Translations under genes and position numbers: made by a program
Notes under the pieces: generated by a model
What the model was told of the DNA's origin: nothing
Databases searched by the model: none
The model's input: the letters and a program-made list of their open reading frames with translations, nothing else
From: an uncultured Bacilli bacterium
GTDB lineage: Bacteria > Bacillota_I > Bacilli_A > RFN20 > CAG-631
Length of the DNA: 11,968 nucleotides
Direction of reading: 5' to 3'
Assembly (NCBI GenBank): GCA_934215405.1
Contig: CAKPZU010000057.1
Span: 1 to 11,968 of the forward strand
Shown here: positions 1 through 7,716 of the stretch, piece after piece
Numbering within the stretch: the first letter of the stretch is position 1
Layout of the letters: each line of letters opens with the position of its first letter

Positions 1-286
1 CTATTAGTTGTAATTGCAATTCTAGCAATTTTAGCAACAGTATCAATTGTTGGTTATAATAGTTTTACTAAGAAAGCTAAAGTATCTAATGATACAGTAC
101 TTGTAAAGCAAATGAATGATGTATTAATTGCAAATCAACAAACAGACGGAAATAATAATACAATGACAGAAGCACTAGAAGATGTATTTGGTGCTGGTTA
201 TGATGTTGAAAAATTAACTCCAACTACTACAAATTATAATATTGTTTGGGATAGTGAAAATGACCAAATGGTATTATTAGATGATA
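1..286 (+). repeat. Conserved 5' cassette, copy 1 (pairs with 6024-6309)
   Basis: This stretch aligns without gaps to 6024-6309 (constant offset 6023). Positions 1-133 are identical to 6024-6156, and positions 226-286 are identical to 6249-6309, including third codon positions. It encodes the hydrophobic helix and the start of the mature domain. Identity at silent sites goes beyond protein constraint and suggests recent duplication or gene conversion. The repeat probably extends left of the window. Confidence 0.9.
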
Positions 287-1539
287 AGAAAGAAGTTGTA
301 TTTCCAACAGAAAAAGTAACAACTAAAGATAAGATGTTTTTAATCACTAAAACAGGGAAAGATTTTACTGATACTAAAGATGAATTTGCTCACTATTTAA
401 CTAGCGAATTTACTTATCCTGACACTTTAGATATTACTACTGGATTAGATGCAGGTAGTAATACAAATGTAAATGATATTTCTTATACTGGTGGAGAAAC
501 AGGCAAAACAGTTAGTATTAGAACTAATGGTGGTAAATTAGTAGTTAATGGTCCAAAAGATACAATTAACCACTATGGAGCATCTGATTATACTAATGTT
601 GTAGCAGTATATGATGAATCATATCATGAATTTGGAGTATCTGCATATGCTAGAATTGAAAAAGGGCATTTCGTTGCTGAAAGCACTGCTAAAGTGGTTA
701 ACTTAAATGTTGCAAGTGATAATGTTAAGATTACTGAAAATAATGGTGCAAAAGTTAATGAGTACTCAAAAGCTAGTGATGCTATTGTTGTTAAGGTTAA
801 TGATGTAGAAAAGAAAATTGATAATATAATTAGTGAGGCTACTTTTGAAGAGAAATCTAAAAATAGTTCAGTACTTGCTAATGGTGGTATTGCTGAAGTA
901 GATGGAACTTGCTTTAATAGTTTACAATTTGCTTTTGACTATGCTAGTAATAATGATACAATTCTAATTAAGGAAAATATTGATTTGGATTGTACAGTTT
1001 CATTAAAAAAGAATATTTCAATAACTTTAGATATGAATGGTAAGACTATAACAAATACAAAAGATTTGTGGGAACAACCATCTAAAGATGCTAACAATTG
1101 GAGCCTAGTTAGTGTAAAAAATGGTGGAAACTTAACAATAACAGGTAGCGGAAGTTTTATGGCTAAAGCAAACGACTGCTATGCAGTTGATGTTCAAGAT
1201 GGTTCTATTTGCACAATTGAAAATGGAATATTTAATGGAAATATACATGCCGTGTATGTTGAAGAGGGAACACTATATGTCAAAGGTGGTACATATTCTA
1301 TTCAGCAAAAATATCCAGATGCTACAAAGGCAGATGAGTTTGTATTAAACTGCTATGATAAAAATCGAGAAAATGGTACAGTTAAAATAGTTGTAACTGG
1401 TGGTACATACGATAATTTCAATCCTGCTGATTGCTGGGCAGAAGGAGAACATACTAATTTCTTAGCAGAAGGTTATAAAACTGTTAAATCAACTAAAAGT
1501 GATGGAACAACAATTTGTTTTACAGTTGTAAAAGAATAG
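1..1539 (+). CDS. Prepilin-like surface protein with beta-helix C-terminus (5' partial)
   Basis: Open in frame from the first base, so the start lies outside the window. Alignment with the paralogue at 5985 says about 13 codons are missing: the basic leader, the cleavage site and the conserved Glu of a type IV prepilin. What remains begins inside the hydrophobic helix (LLVVIAILAILATVSIVGY), followed by a polar stretch. The first ATG at 112 is internal, not the start. Visible residues 1-139 differ from the paralogue at only nine positions; beyond that similarity falls to scattered motifs (RTNGG, NHYG/AHYN, SYHE, KGHF). The last ~200 residues carry short Gly/Asn-rich repeats (GGTY, NGG, NFLAEGY) typical of right-handed beta-helix surface proteins. 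Inferred role: extracellular pseudopilin-anchored or pilus-like adhesin. Restoring the leader gives about 525 residues, close to the paralogue's 520. A terminator follows the stop. Ligand unknown; assembly genes are not in the window. Confidence 0.85.
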   Translation, partial: LLVVIAILAILATVSIVGYNSFTKKAKVSNDTVLVKQMNDVLIANQQTDGNNNTMTEALEDVFGAGYDVEKLTPTTTNYNIVWDSENDQMVLLDDKKEVVFPTEKVTTKDKMFLITKTGKDFTDTKDEFAHYLTSEFTYPDTLDITTGLDAGSNTNVNDISYTGGETGKTVSIRTNGGKLVVNGPKDTINHYGASDYTNVVAVYDESYHEFGVSAYARIEKGHFVAESTAKVVNLNVASDNVKITENNGAKVNEYSKASDAIVVKVNDVEKKIDNIISEATFEEKSKNSSVLANGGIAEVDGTCFNSLQFAFDYASNNDTILIKENIDLDCTVSLKKNISITLDMNGKTITNTKDLWEQPSKDANNWSLVSVKNGGNLTITGSGSFMAKANDCYAVDVQDGSICTIENGIFNGNIHAVYVEEGTLYVKGGTYSIQQKYPDATKADEFVLNCYDKNRENGTVKIVVTGGTYDNFNPADCWAEGEHTNFLAEGYKTVKSTKSDGTTICFTVVKE

Positions 1540-1568
1540 TATTATTTTTACTAAATAATCTTAAATTT

Positions 1569-1601
1569 GAGTCATGTTGTCTTGTACAATGTGACTCTTT
1601 T
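1569..1601 (+). terminator. Rho-independent terminator after first prepilin gene
   Basis: GAGTCA (1569-1574) pairs with TGACTC (1592-1597). The stem extends inward through two G-T wobbles to about 12 pairs around a five-base loop, and a T-run follows at 1598-1601. It sits 29 bases after the stop and separates the surface gene from the companion gene downstream. Confidence 0.8.
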
Positions 1602-1670
1602 CTATCTTTTATGTATTTTTTATTGTAAAATATAAATGCAAAGGAACTATAAATAGTAAAGGTAATAATA

Positions 1671-3183
1671 ATGAAATTAATTGATACAGTAAAATATAAT
1701 ATTTTATATAAAAAAACTTTATAAAAGTTATGTAACGATTGTAGATAACCCTTGTATTTATCAACAGATAACAAAAAAGAAAATGATTGATGAATTATTA
1801 CAATTTTATTCAAATGTTGATCATCTTCTTTCAATTTGAACTCTTAAAGAAATAATGTTTTTAAAATTATTAATTGAAAATAATAATAAGCGAGAAACAA
1901 TTCAAAAATATCATTTTGAAACTGCAGAGCTTTTTTATAAATTCATAATTTATGTTGATGCACTTGAAACTTCAATTTATGAAGAATTTGTGGATATAGT
2001 AGAAAAAGTAGTGAATAACTATGATGAAAACAAATGTAGAGAAAATGAAAAAGTTGTTGTCCCACTTATAGGATATTTAAAAACCATTTATGCTATTCAT
2101 TTAAATGATTTTCAAATAAGCTTAGTAGATAAGTTAGGCTTTAATACTCTTCAATCTTTAATAAACTATTAAAAAAAGAATTCATTATTCAATTATTATT
2201 GTTTAATACATAGAAAAACAATGTCATTGATGTCAAAGGATAATTTTATTTCTAATATTATTATTGAACAAAGAAAAGAAAAAAGATATCCATTTCCAGA
2301 TAACTATGATTTAAAGGAATATGAAAATATATTTTATTATGGTTTTGATATTGATAATAAAATAAGTAATGAAACTTTAAATGAAATAATATTTAATGAT
2401 TTCTTTACTTATGGACCTATGGATGTATTCTTTGATCTTATTGCTTTAAATTATAATGGTAATGACCTAATTGAAAAATTAAAGTTTGTAAATCCATTTA
2501 ATGAAGATAAAATAGAAAAAAATAAAAAAGCAATAATTAACCTTGCAAAAGAATTACCTTCAGCAATATTAAATGGTTATTCAGAAAATGAATTTAATTT
2601 AATAGTTAAACCTAATATTAATCTTTCATGTGTTAATGCTTCTGAAAAAGAACTTGAATCTTTTCATAAGGTAATGTTTTCTTATATTGATTATATTTGT
2701 AAAAGATATAACTTAAATTATGATACTAATGAATTAACATCATCAAGCCTTGTAAAAGTATTAAACTATTTATGGAATAATATTGATTTACTTTCTTTTG
2801 AAATAATTAAAACAAATAAATATAACTTTACTAAAAATGAAATACAAATTGCTAAAGATTTTAAAAAATACAGAAGGAATAAATTTATTATTTTAAAGCT
2901 TGTTGATGGTGGTACTATCTTTATAGATGAAGAATATTCATATTTGATAAAAGAACTAAGAGTTCCCTTTAAAAAGATTGTTCCTTCAAAACTTCCACTT
3001 GTTGTTGAAACAACATTATTCCAATTTAAAAATGAAATCGTTTGTGATGGCTGTATAGTTCCATATAATATTAAGATAGATAAAAAAAACCTTAACGGGC
3101 TTTATAATGAGGTTGATGAAAATAATGTGATTACATCACTTGAGCAAATGGATATATGCGATAAAAAATGGCTAAAGAAATAA
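1671..3183 (+). pseudogene. Companion protein, copy 1: broken homologue of the gene at 7717
   Basis: A start at 1671 with an AAAGGT ribosome site seven bases upstream opens a frame (MKLIDTVKYNILYKK) that is lost at an A7 run (1710-1716). Dropping one A gives LYKSYVTIV and continued homology. The same frame then meets TGA at 1837-1839 and TAA at 2170-2172, yet aligns at near-constant length with the 7717 copy throughout. For example, LLSI-stop-TLKE matches ILSICSLSE, and YNFTKNEI near the end matches YNFTRKEL. The last segment, from ATG 2221, is 320 intact codons but has no visible ribosome site, so I read the whole as one decaying gene of about 500 codons. No signal peptide or obvious membrane segment, so probably cytosolic. 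I do not recognise the family; the C-terminus has PLVVETTLFQFKNEIVCDG. Alternatively the 2221 ORF is still translated alone, or the breaks are sequence errors. Its position after a prepilin gene is repeated in copy 2. Confidence 0.75.
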
Positions 3184-3233
3184 AAAAGTTAATTTGTAAT
3201 AGCATTATACAATAAACAAAAAAAAATAATATT

Positions 3234-3259
3234 AGAAGAAAACATCTTTTCTTCTTTTT
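3234..3259 (+). terminator. Rho-independent terminator after companion copy 1
   Basis: AGAAGAAAA (3234-3242) and TTTTCTTCT (3247-3255) form a perfect nine-pair stem with loop CATC, followed by T's to 3259. It lies about 50 bases after the companion's stop. The stem is rich in A-T pairs, so strength may be moderate. Confidence 0.7.
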
Positions 3260-3336
3260 GTATGCGTTTAATAAAAACATAGAAATTATTACCTATTAAT
3301 GTCAAAATTAGGATATAAGTATGGAGGAATTCACTT

Positions 3337-5152
3337 ATGAGATTAAAAAAAAGAAATTTACTTTTAATTGGTTTGTTTTTAGGCGCTTTAACTAATTGTA
3401 ATAATAATAATAGTTCTATAAACGAAACATCATCTAGTATTTCTTCATCAAGTGAAAATAAAACAAGTTCAACTACTAGTGAAGAAACATCTTTAATTGG
3501 AAATGAATCAATTTCTAGTAATGAAGAGATATCATCAAGTAAACTGCATGTTCATACATACGATGAAGATTATTCTTATAATGATATTTATCATTTTAAG
3601 GAATGTAAAGAATGCCATGAAATTGCTTTTAAAGAGATGCATGAATTTGATCAAGGAATGTGTACTATATGTTATTATGTTGATGAAAATCTACTTTCTA
3701 AAGATCTTGTTCCTATGAAAAAATATTTCACTAATGCTAAATATTCATATGATAGAAATGATTATGTATATGATGAAAATGATAATCAAGTTGAATTCAA
3801 CACCTTACTTGATAGACAAATAAGTATATTTACTCAAGATATTATGTATCGTTTATCTTATGTTTATGGTTCTGATGGTACAACACATAATAGAGTGAAA
3901 GATTCGGCCTTTGAACTAAAAAAGGATGCTACTAATCCTTATACTTATAATTCTAAGGTAGCTACAGTTAAAAGTAATACAATATTAACAAGCTTAGATA
4001 TGAGTGGTGGTAATGATGATTTATCATCAGCTTTGATTAATGATGTTAAATATTTTCAAAATTCTATTTCGATAGTTGATACAAAAAAGAATTGCTTACT
4101 TTCTTCTGAGGCTTTGGATTTATCTGGGGCAATTGAAGGAAGAAATATGAGAGTTATTAAAAATAATGATTCTTATTTATTAGATTATAATATTAATACT
4201 TCAGCTCAATGGGTATTTGGCTCATGGCTTAAGGATTCAACTTATCATTCATTTGCTAATAAGCGTAACTTTAATTCCTTTAAAATGGCTATGGCTCAAA
4301 TAATGGCAAATGAAAAAGTTGTTAATGGGGCTTATCATGTTAATGAATATAATAAGCTATTAGATAAAATTGATAATACGCAAATTAATATTAAATATAA
4401 AGATGCTTTAATTAATTTTATTAAGAATTATGTTATCGGTATTGATTTAATTTTATGTGATGATAATTATGGTGCAATACTAAATAACACTTATGATAGT
4501 TTAATTAGTAAAGGTAATCTTGATAGAATTAATAGAACTACATTGTTTAATAATTTTAATATTTCTGTTAATTCACTTCGCCTTTATAAAGGATACAGCA
4601 TTGTTTTACCAGCACTTGTTACTCAAGCTTTATTCAATTCCTTTGATATTTTAAATACTAATCCATTATATCGTTAAAGACATTGATGAACAAAAAATTG
4701 AATATGCAAACTTTAAATCAGTTGTTTTAATACCAAGTTTAAAGATTGATGAAACACCACTTAATGCCATTGCCTTAATTGTTCAAACAACAAATAAATA
4801 TTTAGATAGGCTAGATCTTAGCGATGAAAATCCTTTCCAAGAAATAACAGTTAATGCTACATATGTCATAAATGATAGTATATTAGGAACTGATAGTAAA
4901 AAAGTTAAACTATCATATGATGAAACTAATCAAACTTTAGTTTTTGATGTTAATAGCTTTACAAATGGGGCTGCATTTACAAAATATCAAGGTAGTCAAA
5001 AAGATAATTCGAATAATAAATTATTTACTAATGATGGTGGCTTTATAGTTAATGGAAATGCTGATTATGATTCAGGTAGCTATATTAAATTTTCTTTTGA
5101 AAATGAAACAAAAAATCCATTTTCTATTTATTTTAATGGGTATTACGAATAA
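3337..5152 (+). pseudogene. Surface lipoprotein with Cys/His cluster, interrupted by one frameshift
   Basis: A strong GGAGG (3323-3327) lies nine bases before the ATG. The N-terminus is a lipoprotein signal: basic MRLKKR, a hydrophobic core, then LTNC with the lipid-modified Cys at residue 21. An Asn/Ser/Thr-rich linker (about 22-69) follows, then a compact Cys/His cluster (H71, H73, H86, C90-x2-C93, H102, C109-x2-C112) like the small HxH/CxxC modules of other Firmicutes surface proteins, possibly metal-binding or disulfide-linked. The rest is unrecognised. The frame closes at TAA 4675-4677, but the +1 frame is open from 4655 to TAA 5150-5152 and reads as normal coding sequence (VKDIDEQKIEYANFK onward, ending FNGYYE). 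Together they give about 605 residues. The shift must lie between 4655 and 4677, where there is no long homopolymer. Either a recent mutation truncates the protein to 446 residues or this is a sequence error. No clear terminator follows, so it may be read through into the next gene. Confidence 0.75.
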
Positions 5153-5184
5153 GTAATAAAAAAAGATTTGTAAAAATATTTTTT

Positions 5185-5217
5185 TCGACAAATATCGTAC
5201 TTTTTACTATGTATAAT
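5185..5217 (+). promoter_or_regulatory. Possible promoter of the small membrane protein gene
   Basis: A perfect TATAAT lies at 5212-5217 and a -35-like TCGACA at 5185-5190. Their spacing (21) is longer than the sigma-A optimum; TATGTA at 5208 would give 17. The -10 box is convincing, the -35 is not. The gene could instead be transcribed from the lipoprotein upstream. Confidence 0.4.
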
Positions 5218-5246
5218 ATATGTAGGAAAAAAGGAAGTCATATAAA

Positions 5247-5684
5247 ATGAAGAAAAAAAGAATGATTACTATTAGTATTATGTGTATTTTATTTATTGCT
5301 TTATCTTTTGATATCGCTATTAAAATAGCTAACTATGTAAAAAAAGATTTTAATGCTACAAATAAAGCTAGTTATGATTTTATTTTAGAATATGCTGAAA
5401 ATGCCAAAATGTTAGAAAACTATAATTATGAGCATGTGAATGATAATTCACTTAAATTAAAAAATGACATAGAAAATAGTTATACTGATACCAATAAAAA
5501 TGCATTAAAACCTAATAAAAGTATTCTTATTAAGAAAATAATAATTTGTAGTACATTTACTTTAAATGCTTTTTTCTTGTATTTTGATATTTATTTGAAA
5601 GAAAAGATAAAATCAAAACATGAAGATTGCACTTATAAAGTAATTAGCAATGCATATGGTATTAAAGAAGTAAAGAAAGAGTGA
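5247..5684 (+). CDS. Small protein with two membrane segments
   Basis: The 145-residue product starts at an ATG preceded by AAGGAAG (5231-5237), nine bases upstream. Two hydrophobic segments are visible, at about residues 7-28 (MITISIMCILFIALSF onward) and 93-115 (ILIKKIIICSTFTLNAFFLYF). They flank a hydrophilic Asn/Lys/Asp-rich region of about 65 residues, and a short charged tail follows the second. The basic N-terminus suggests an N-in hairpin with the central loop outside, but this is only the positive-inside rule applied by eye. I do not recognise the family and see no catalytic motif. It lies 94 bases after the end of the lipoprotein reading frame and is closed by a clear terminator, so the lipoprotein and this gene may be one transcript. 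The TGA stop, with TGG elsewhere for Trp, supports the standard bacterial code. Confidence 0.75.
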   Translation: MKKKRMITISIMCILFIALSFDIAIKIANYVKKDFNATNKASYDFILEYAENAKMLENYNYEHVNDNSLKLKNDIENSYTDTNKNALKPNKSILIKKIIICSTFTLNAFFLYFDIYLKEKIKSKHEDCTYKVISNAYGIKEVKKE

Positions 5685-5715
5685 TTTTGTATCTATATAT
5701 TTTTAATAAAACTAT

Positions 5716-5740
5716 AGGAAGCTATAAAGCTTCTTTTTTT
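5716..5740 (+). terminator. Rho-independent terminator after small membrane protein gene
   Basis: GAAGCT (5718-5723) and AGCTTC (5728-5733) form a six-pair stem with a four-base loop and seven T's (5734-5740). The flanking A and G at 5716-5717 can extend it by pairing into the T-run. It ends the upstream transcript 30 bases after the stop. Confidence 0.85.
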
Positions 5741-5755
5741 AATTGGCTCAAAAAA

Positions 5756-5799
5756 TATTACACACGTTTAAGGCCGAATTATATTTAAAATGTGTAATA
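5756..5799 (+). repeat. Inverted repeat in surface-gene upstream region
   Basis: TATTACACA (5756-5764) is the exact reverse complement of TGTGTAATA (5791-5799). Inside it, TTTAA (5767-5771) pairs with TTAAA (5785-5789). No T-run follows, so it is not a typical terminator. It could be an operator or a structured RNA element. This begins the 300-base gene-free stretch 5685-5984. Confidence 0.6.
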
Positions 5800-5807
5800 A
5801 CTTTATG

Positions 5808-5831
5808 TTACTATATAATCGTATATAGTAA
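5808..5831 (+). repeat. Perfect 10-bp dyad with four-base centre
   Basis: TTACTATATA (5808-5817) and TATATAGTAA (5822-5831) are exact reverse complements around ATCG. Such a compact dyad about 80 bases upstream of the -10 box fits a dimeric regulator site, though an A/T-rich region yields dyads easily. Confidence 0.5.
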
Positions 5832-5858
5832 AAAAAATATAAATCTTTAAAAAATTTT

Positions 5859-5899
5859 TACATTTAAATAGTAATTATTGACAAACACTTGTAAATGTA
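5859..5899 (+). repeat. 8-bp inverted repeat overlapping the -35 region
   Basis: TACATTTA (5859-5866) and TAAATGTA (5892-5899) are exact reverse complements 25 bases apart. They enclose a TTGACA (5878-5883), and the right arm overlaps the likely -35 box. A repressor or activator site is plausible; function is not shown. Confidence 0.45.
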
Positions 5900-5916
5900 C
5901 CTGGGGGGGGTATAAT
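5889..5916 (+). promoter_or_regulatory. Promoter of the second prepilin gene with an eight-G spacer tract
   Basis: The -10 box is a perfect TATAAT (5911-5916), directly preceded by eight G's (5903-5910), which are very conspicuous in this A+T-rich DNA. The best -35 candidate at workable distance is TTGTAA (5889-5894), giving a 16-base spacer that contains the G-run. A consensus TTGACA at 5878-5883 is 27 bases from the -10 and too far. Slippage of the G-run would change the spacer (16 to 17 would be optimal), the mechanism known for porA and opc of Neisseria meningitidis. Phase variation here is inferred. Confidence 0.7.
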
Positions 5917-5933
5917 GATTCCGTAAAAAAATT

Positions 5934-5959
5934 AATAAGTTATAAATTCATAATTTATT
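5934..5959 (+). promoter_or_regulatory. Leader hairpin before the second prepilin gene
   Basis: Bases 5934-5943 and 5950-5959 form a ten-pair stem with one G-T pair and a six-base loop, inside the predicted 5' leader and just upstream of the ribosome site (AAAGGAAG, 5968-5975). It may stabilise the mRNA or affect translation; all but one of its pairs are A-T or G-T, so it is weak. Confidence 0.4.
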
Positions 5960-5984
5960 GATTTGAGAAAGGAAGAAAATAAAT

Positions 5985-7547
5985 ATGAGAAAGAAAATTA
6001 AAAAGGCTTTTACATTAGTTGAACTATTAGTTGTAATTGCAATTCTAGCAATTTTAGCAACAGTATCAATTGTTGGTTATAATAGTTTTACTAAGAAAGC
6101 TAAAGTATCTAATGATACAGTACTTGTAAAGCAAATGAATGATGTATTAATTGCAAGTCAACAAACAGATGATAAGAATAATACAATGACACAAGCACTT
6201 GAAGATGTATTTGGTGCTGGATATGATGTTGAAAAGCTTACTCCTACAACTACAAATTATAATATTGTTTGGGATAGTGAAAATGACCAAATGGTATTAT
6301 TAGATGATAGTAAAAATGTAGTTTATCCAACAGAAAAAGTAACTTCTAAGGATAAGATGTTTTTAATTACAAAAACTACAAAAGATTTCACTGATACTAA
6401 AGATGAATTTGCTCATTATTTAACTAGTGAATTTACTTATAGTGATAACACAATAAACATTTCTACTGGATTAGATGTTGGAAACAATACATCGATTAGT
6501 GAAATCAATTATGCAAGAATACCAACTGAAGGCGAAAATGAAAGCGATGGCAAAAGTGTTGCAATACGTACTAATGGTGGAACATTAACTGTTAATGCTG
6601 TAAATGATTCTGTTGCACATTATAATGATGTTGACAAAGTAGTAATTGTAGCAGTAGCACCACATTCATATCATGAATATGGAAGTATTAATGGAGATGT
6701 AGAAATTACTAAAGGCCACTTTGCACTTGAAAAAGGAGCAACAGCAGGTACAATTAAAGTTACAGATGCTGCAGTTGCAAATGAAGTAAAATTAACTAAC
6801 AATGCAAATGAATCATTAGCAATTATTGATTCAAATAATAAACTAAGTACTGATTCATCAATCGGTGAAAGTATTAAAATTACCGATAGTAATGCTGTAG
6901 CACTTGTTGGGGATAAATCGTATTCAACAATTAAAGAAGCCTTAGATAAAGCAAAAGATGGCGATACAGTAAAAATGATTGCAGATTATAGACTTACAAA
7001 AGAAAATTCACCTGATGAAGTAATTGCTCGTACCATAGTAAATAAAAAGATTACTTTTGATTTCGGAAATTATAAATACATTGGTTTTACAGGAATGGGT
7101 GGTTATGACAATAATTTTACAATGTTAATTGTTGCTGCTGATGCTACTTTTGTTGCAAGTGAAAACGGTGGTATTATCGCTGATGATATTGGAAATAATG
7201 GCGGTTATGCTATAAATATTATGAATGGGGCTAAGTTAACAATTAAATCTGGTACTTACAATGGTGGAGGTACAGCTGTACAAGTTCAAAAAGGTACATT
7301 TGAAGCACTTGGAGGTACATATATATGTGATCCATATGACAATCCATATGGGTATAAATATTTGATAAATTGTATAGATGCAGCATATAAGGATGGAACT
7401 GCAAAAATCTCTATTAGGGGAGGTAAATTCTATAAGTTTGATCCATCTGATAGCAAATCAGAAAATCCACATGGCAATTTCGTTGCAGATGGTTATACAA
7501 CAGAAAAAACTGCAGACGATTGGTACACTATTGTTCCACAAAAATAG
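5985..7547 (+). CDS. Prepilin-like surface protein with beta-helix C-terminus (full length)
   Basis: Full-length, 520 residues. The start is fixed by AAAGGAAG nine bases upstream and by the canonical N-terminus: MRKKIKKA then FTLVELLVVIAILAIL. Cleavage and methylation by a prepilin peptidase would fall between A8 and F9, leaving Glu at mature position 5 (E13). The rest of the hydrophobic helix runs to about residue 31. Residues 14-152 are nearly identical to the upstream paralogue. The middle (about 190-300) shares only motifs such as RTNGG and SYHEYG. From about 313 a YSTIKEALDKAKDGDTV segment introduces a Gly-rich region with repeated GGxY/NGG strands (SGTYNGGG, GGTY, RGGKF, NFVADGY), as in right-handed beta-helix surface proteins. 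Expected location: membrane-inserted, then extracellular in a pilus or pseudopilus, with the beta-helix exposed as adhesin or glycan-binding surface. Expression is likely set by the G8 promoter. The pilus motor and peptidase must be encoded elsewhere. Confidence 0.9.
   Translation: MRKKIKKAFTLVELLVVIAILAILATVSIVGYNSFTKKAKVSNDTVLVKQMNDVLIASQQTDDKNNTMTQALEDVFGAGYDVEKLTPTTTNYNIVWDSENDQMVLLDDSKNVVYPTEKVTSKDKMFLITKTTKDFTDTKDEFAHYLTSEFTYSDNTINISTGLDVGNNTSISEINYARIPTEGENESDGKSVAIRTNGGTLTVNAVNDSVAHYNDVDKVVIVAVAPHSYHEYGSINGDVEITKGHFALEKGATAGTIKVTDAAVANEVKLTNNANESLAIIDSNNKLSTDSSIGESIKITDSNAVALVGDKSYSTIKEALDKAKDGDTVKMIADYRLTKENSPDEVIARTIVNKKITFDFGNYKYIGFTGMGGYDNNFTMLIVAADATFVASENGGIIADDIGNNGGYAINIMNGAKLTIKSGTYNGGGTAVQVQKGTFEALGGTYICDPYDNPYGYKYLINCIDAAYKDGTAKISIRGGKFYKFDPSDSKSENPHGNFVADGYTTEKTADDWYTIVPQK
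6024..6309 (+). repeat. Conserved 5' cassette, copy 2 (pairs with 1-286)
   Basis: Ungapped match to 1-286. Bases 6024-6156 and 6249-6309 are identical to the first copy, while the two genes are only weakly similar in their 3' halves. The anchor part is constant and the exposed part variable. Confidence 0.9.
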
Positions 7548-7567
7548 AATAATTCAATGAAATAATC

Positions 7568-7609
7568 AAAAAGTGAATTTGTAAATAATTGTACAAGTTT
7601 ACTTTTTTT
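7568..7609 (+). terminator. Rho-independent terminator after second prepilin gene
   Basis: AGTGAATTTGTA (7572-7583) pairs with TACAAGTTTACT (7592-7603), twelve pairs with two G-T wobbles and an eight-base loop. A's precede it and a run of seven T's closes it (7603-7609). It separates the surface gene from its companion, as in copy 1. Confidence 0.8.
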
Positions 7610-7716
7610 ATATAAGATTAATACACATGAAGTATTATTTATCTTTTATGTTTATATATCTATGAAAATATTTAATTTTTTGTTACATTGTAATTACATA
7701 AGAGAGGTAACTAATT

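Noticed and set aside
1520..1834. Minus-strand 104-codon open frame across the first terminator and the broken companion gene.
   Set aside because: It overlaps the terminator and + strand coding remnants that align with the gene at 7717; it has no supporting motif and looks like an A/T-rich shadow.
1837..1839. TGA read as tryptophan (Mycoplasma-type code) to rescue the first companion gene.
   Set aside because: The intact genes use TGG for Trp with no in-frame TGA, one gene ends in TGA, and the homologue has Cys here. A TAA at 2170 would remain in any case.
3497..3718. Open frame of 73 codons inside the lipoprotein gene.
   Set aside because: It is a frame shadow of the lipoprotein linker and Cys/His cluster, which are clearly read in the main frame.
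4655..4680. Programmed frameshift site in the lipoprotein gene.
   Set aside because: There is no slippery heptamer or obvious stimulator at the junction; mutation or sequence error is simpler.
5859..5899. Invertible promoter bounded by the TACATTTA/TAAATGTA repeat.
   Set aside because: The arms are only 8 bp and the interior 25 bp, much smaller than known invertible promoters, and no recombinase gene is in the window.
5878..5916. TTGACA at 5878-5883 as the -35 box of the prepilin promoter.
   Set aside because: It is 27 bases from TATAAT, too far for a sigma-A promoter; TTGTAA at 5889 fits better. It may be part of a regulatory site.
7378..7560. Short + strand open frame of 60 codons at the end of the second prepilin gene.
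   Set aside because: It overlaps in another frame the beta-helix region conserved with the first paralogue; no ribosome site.
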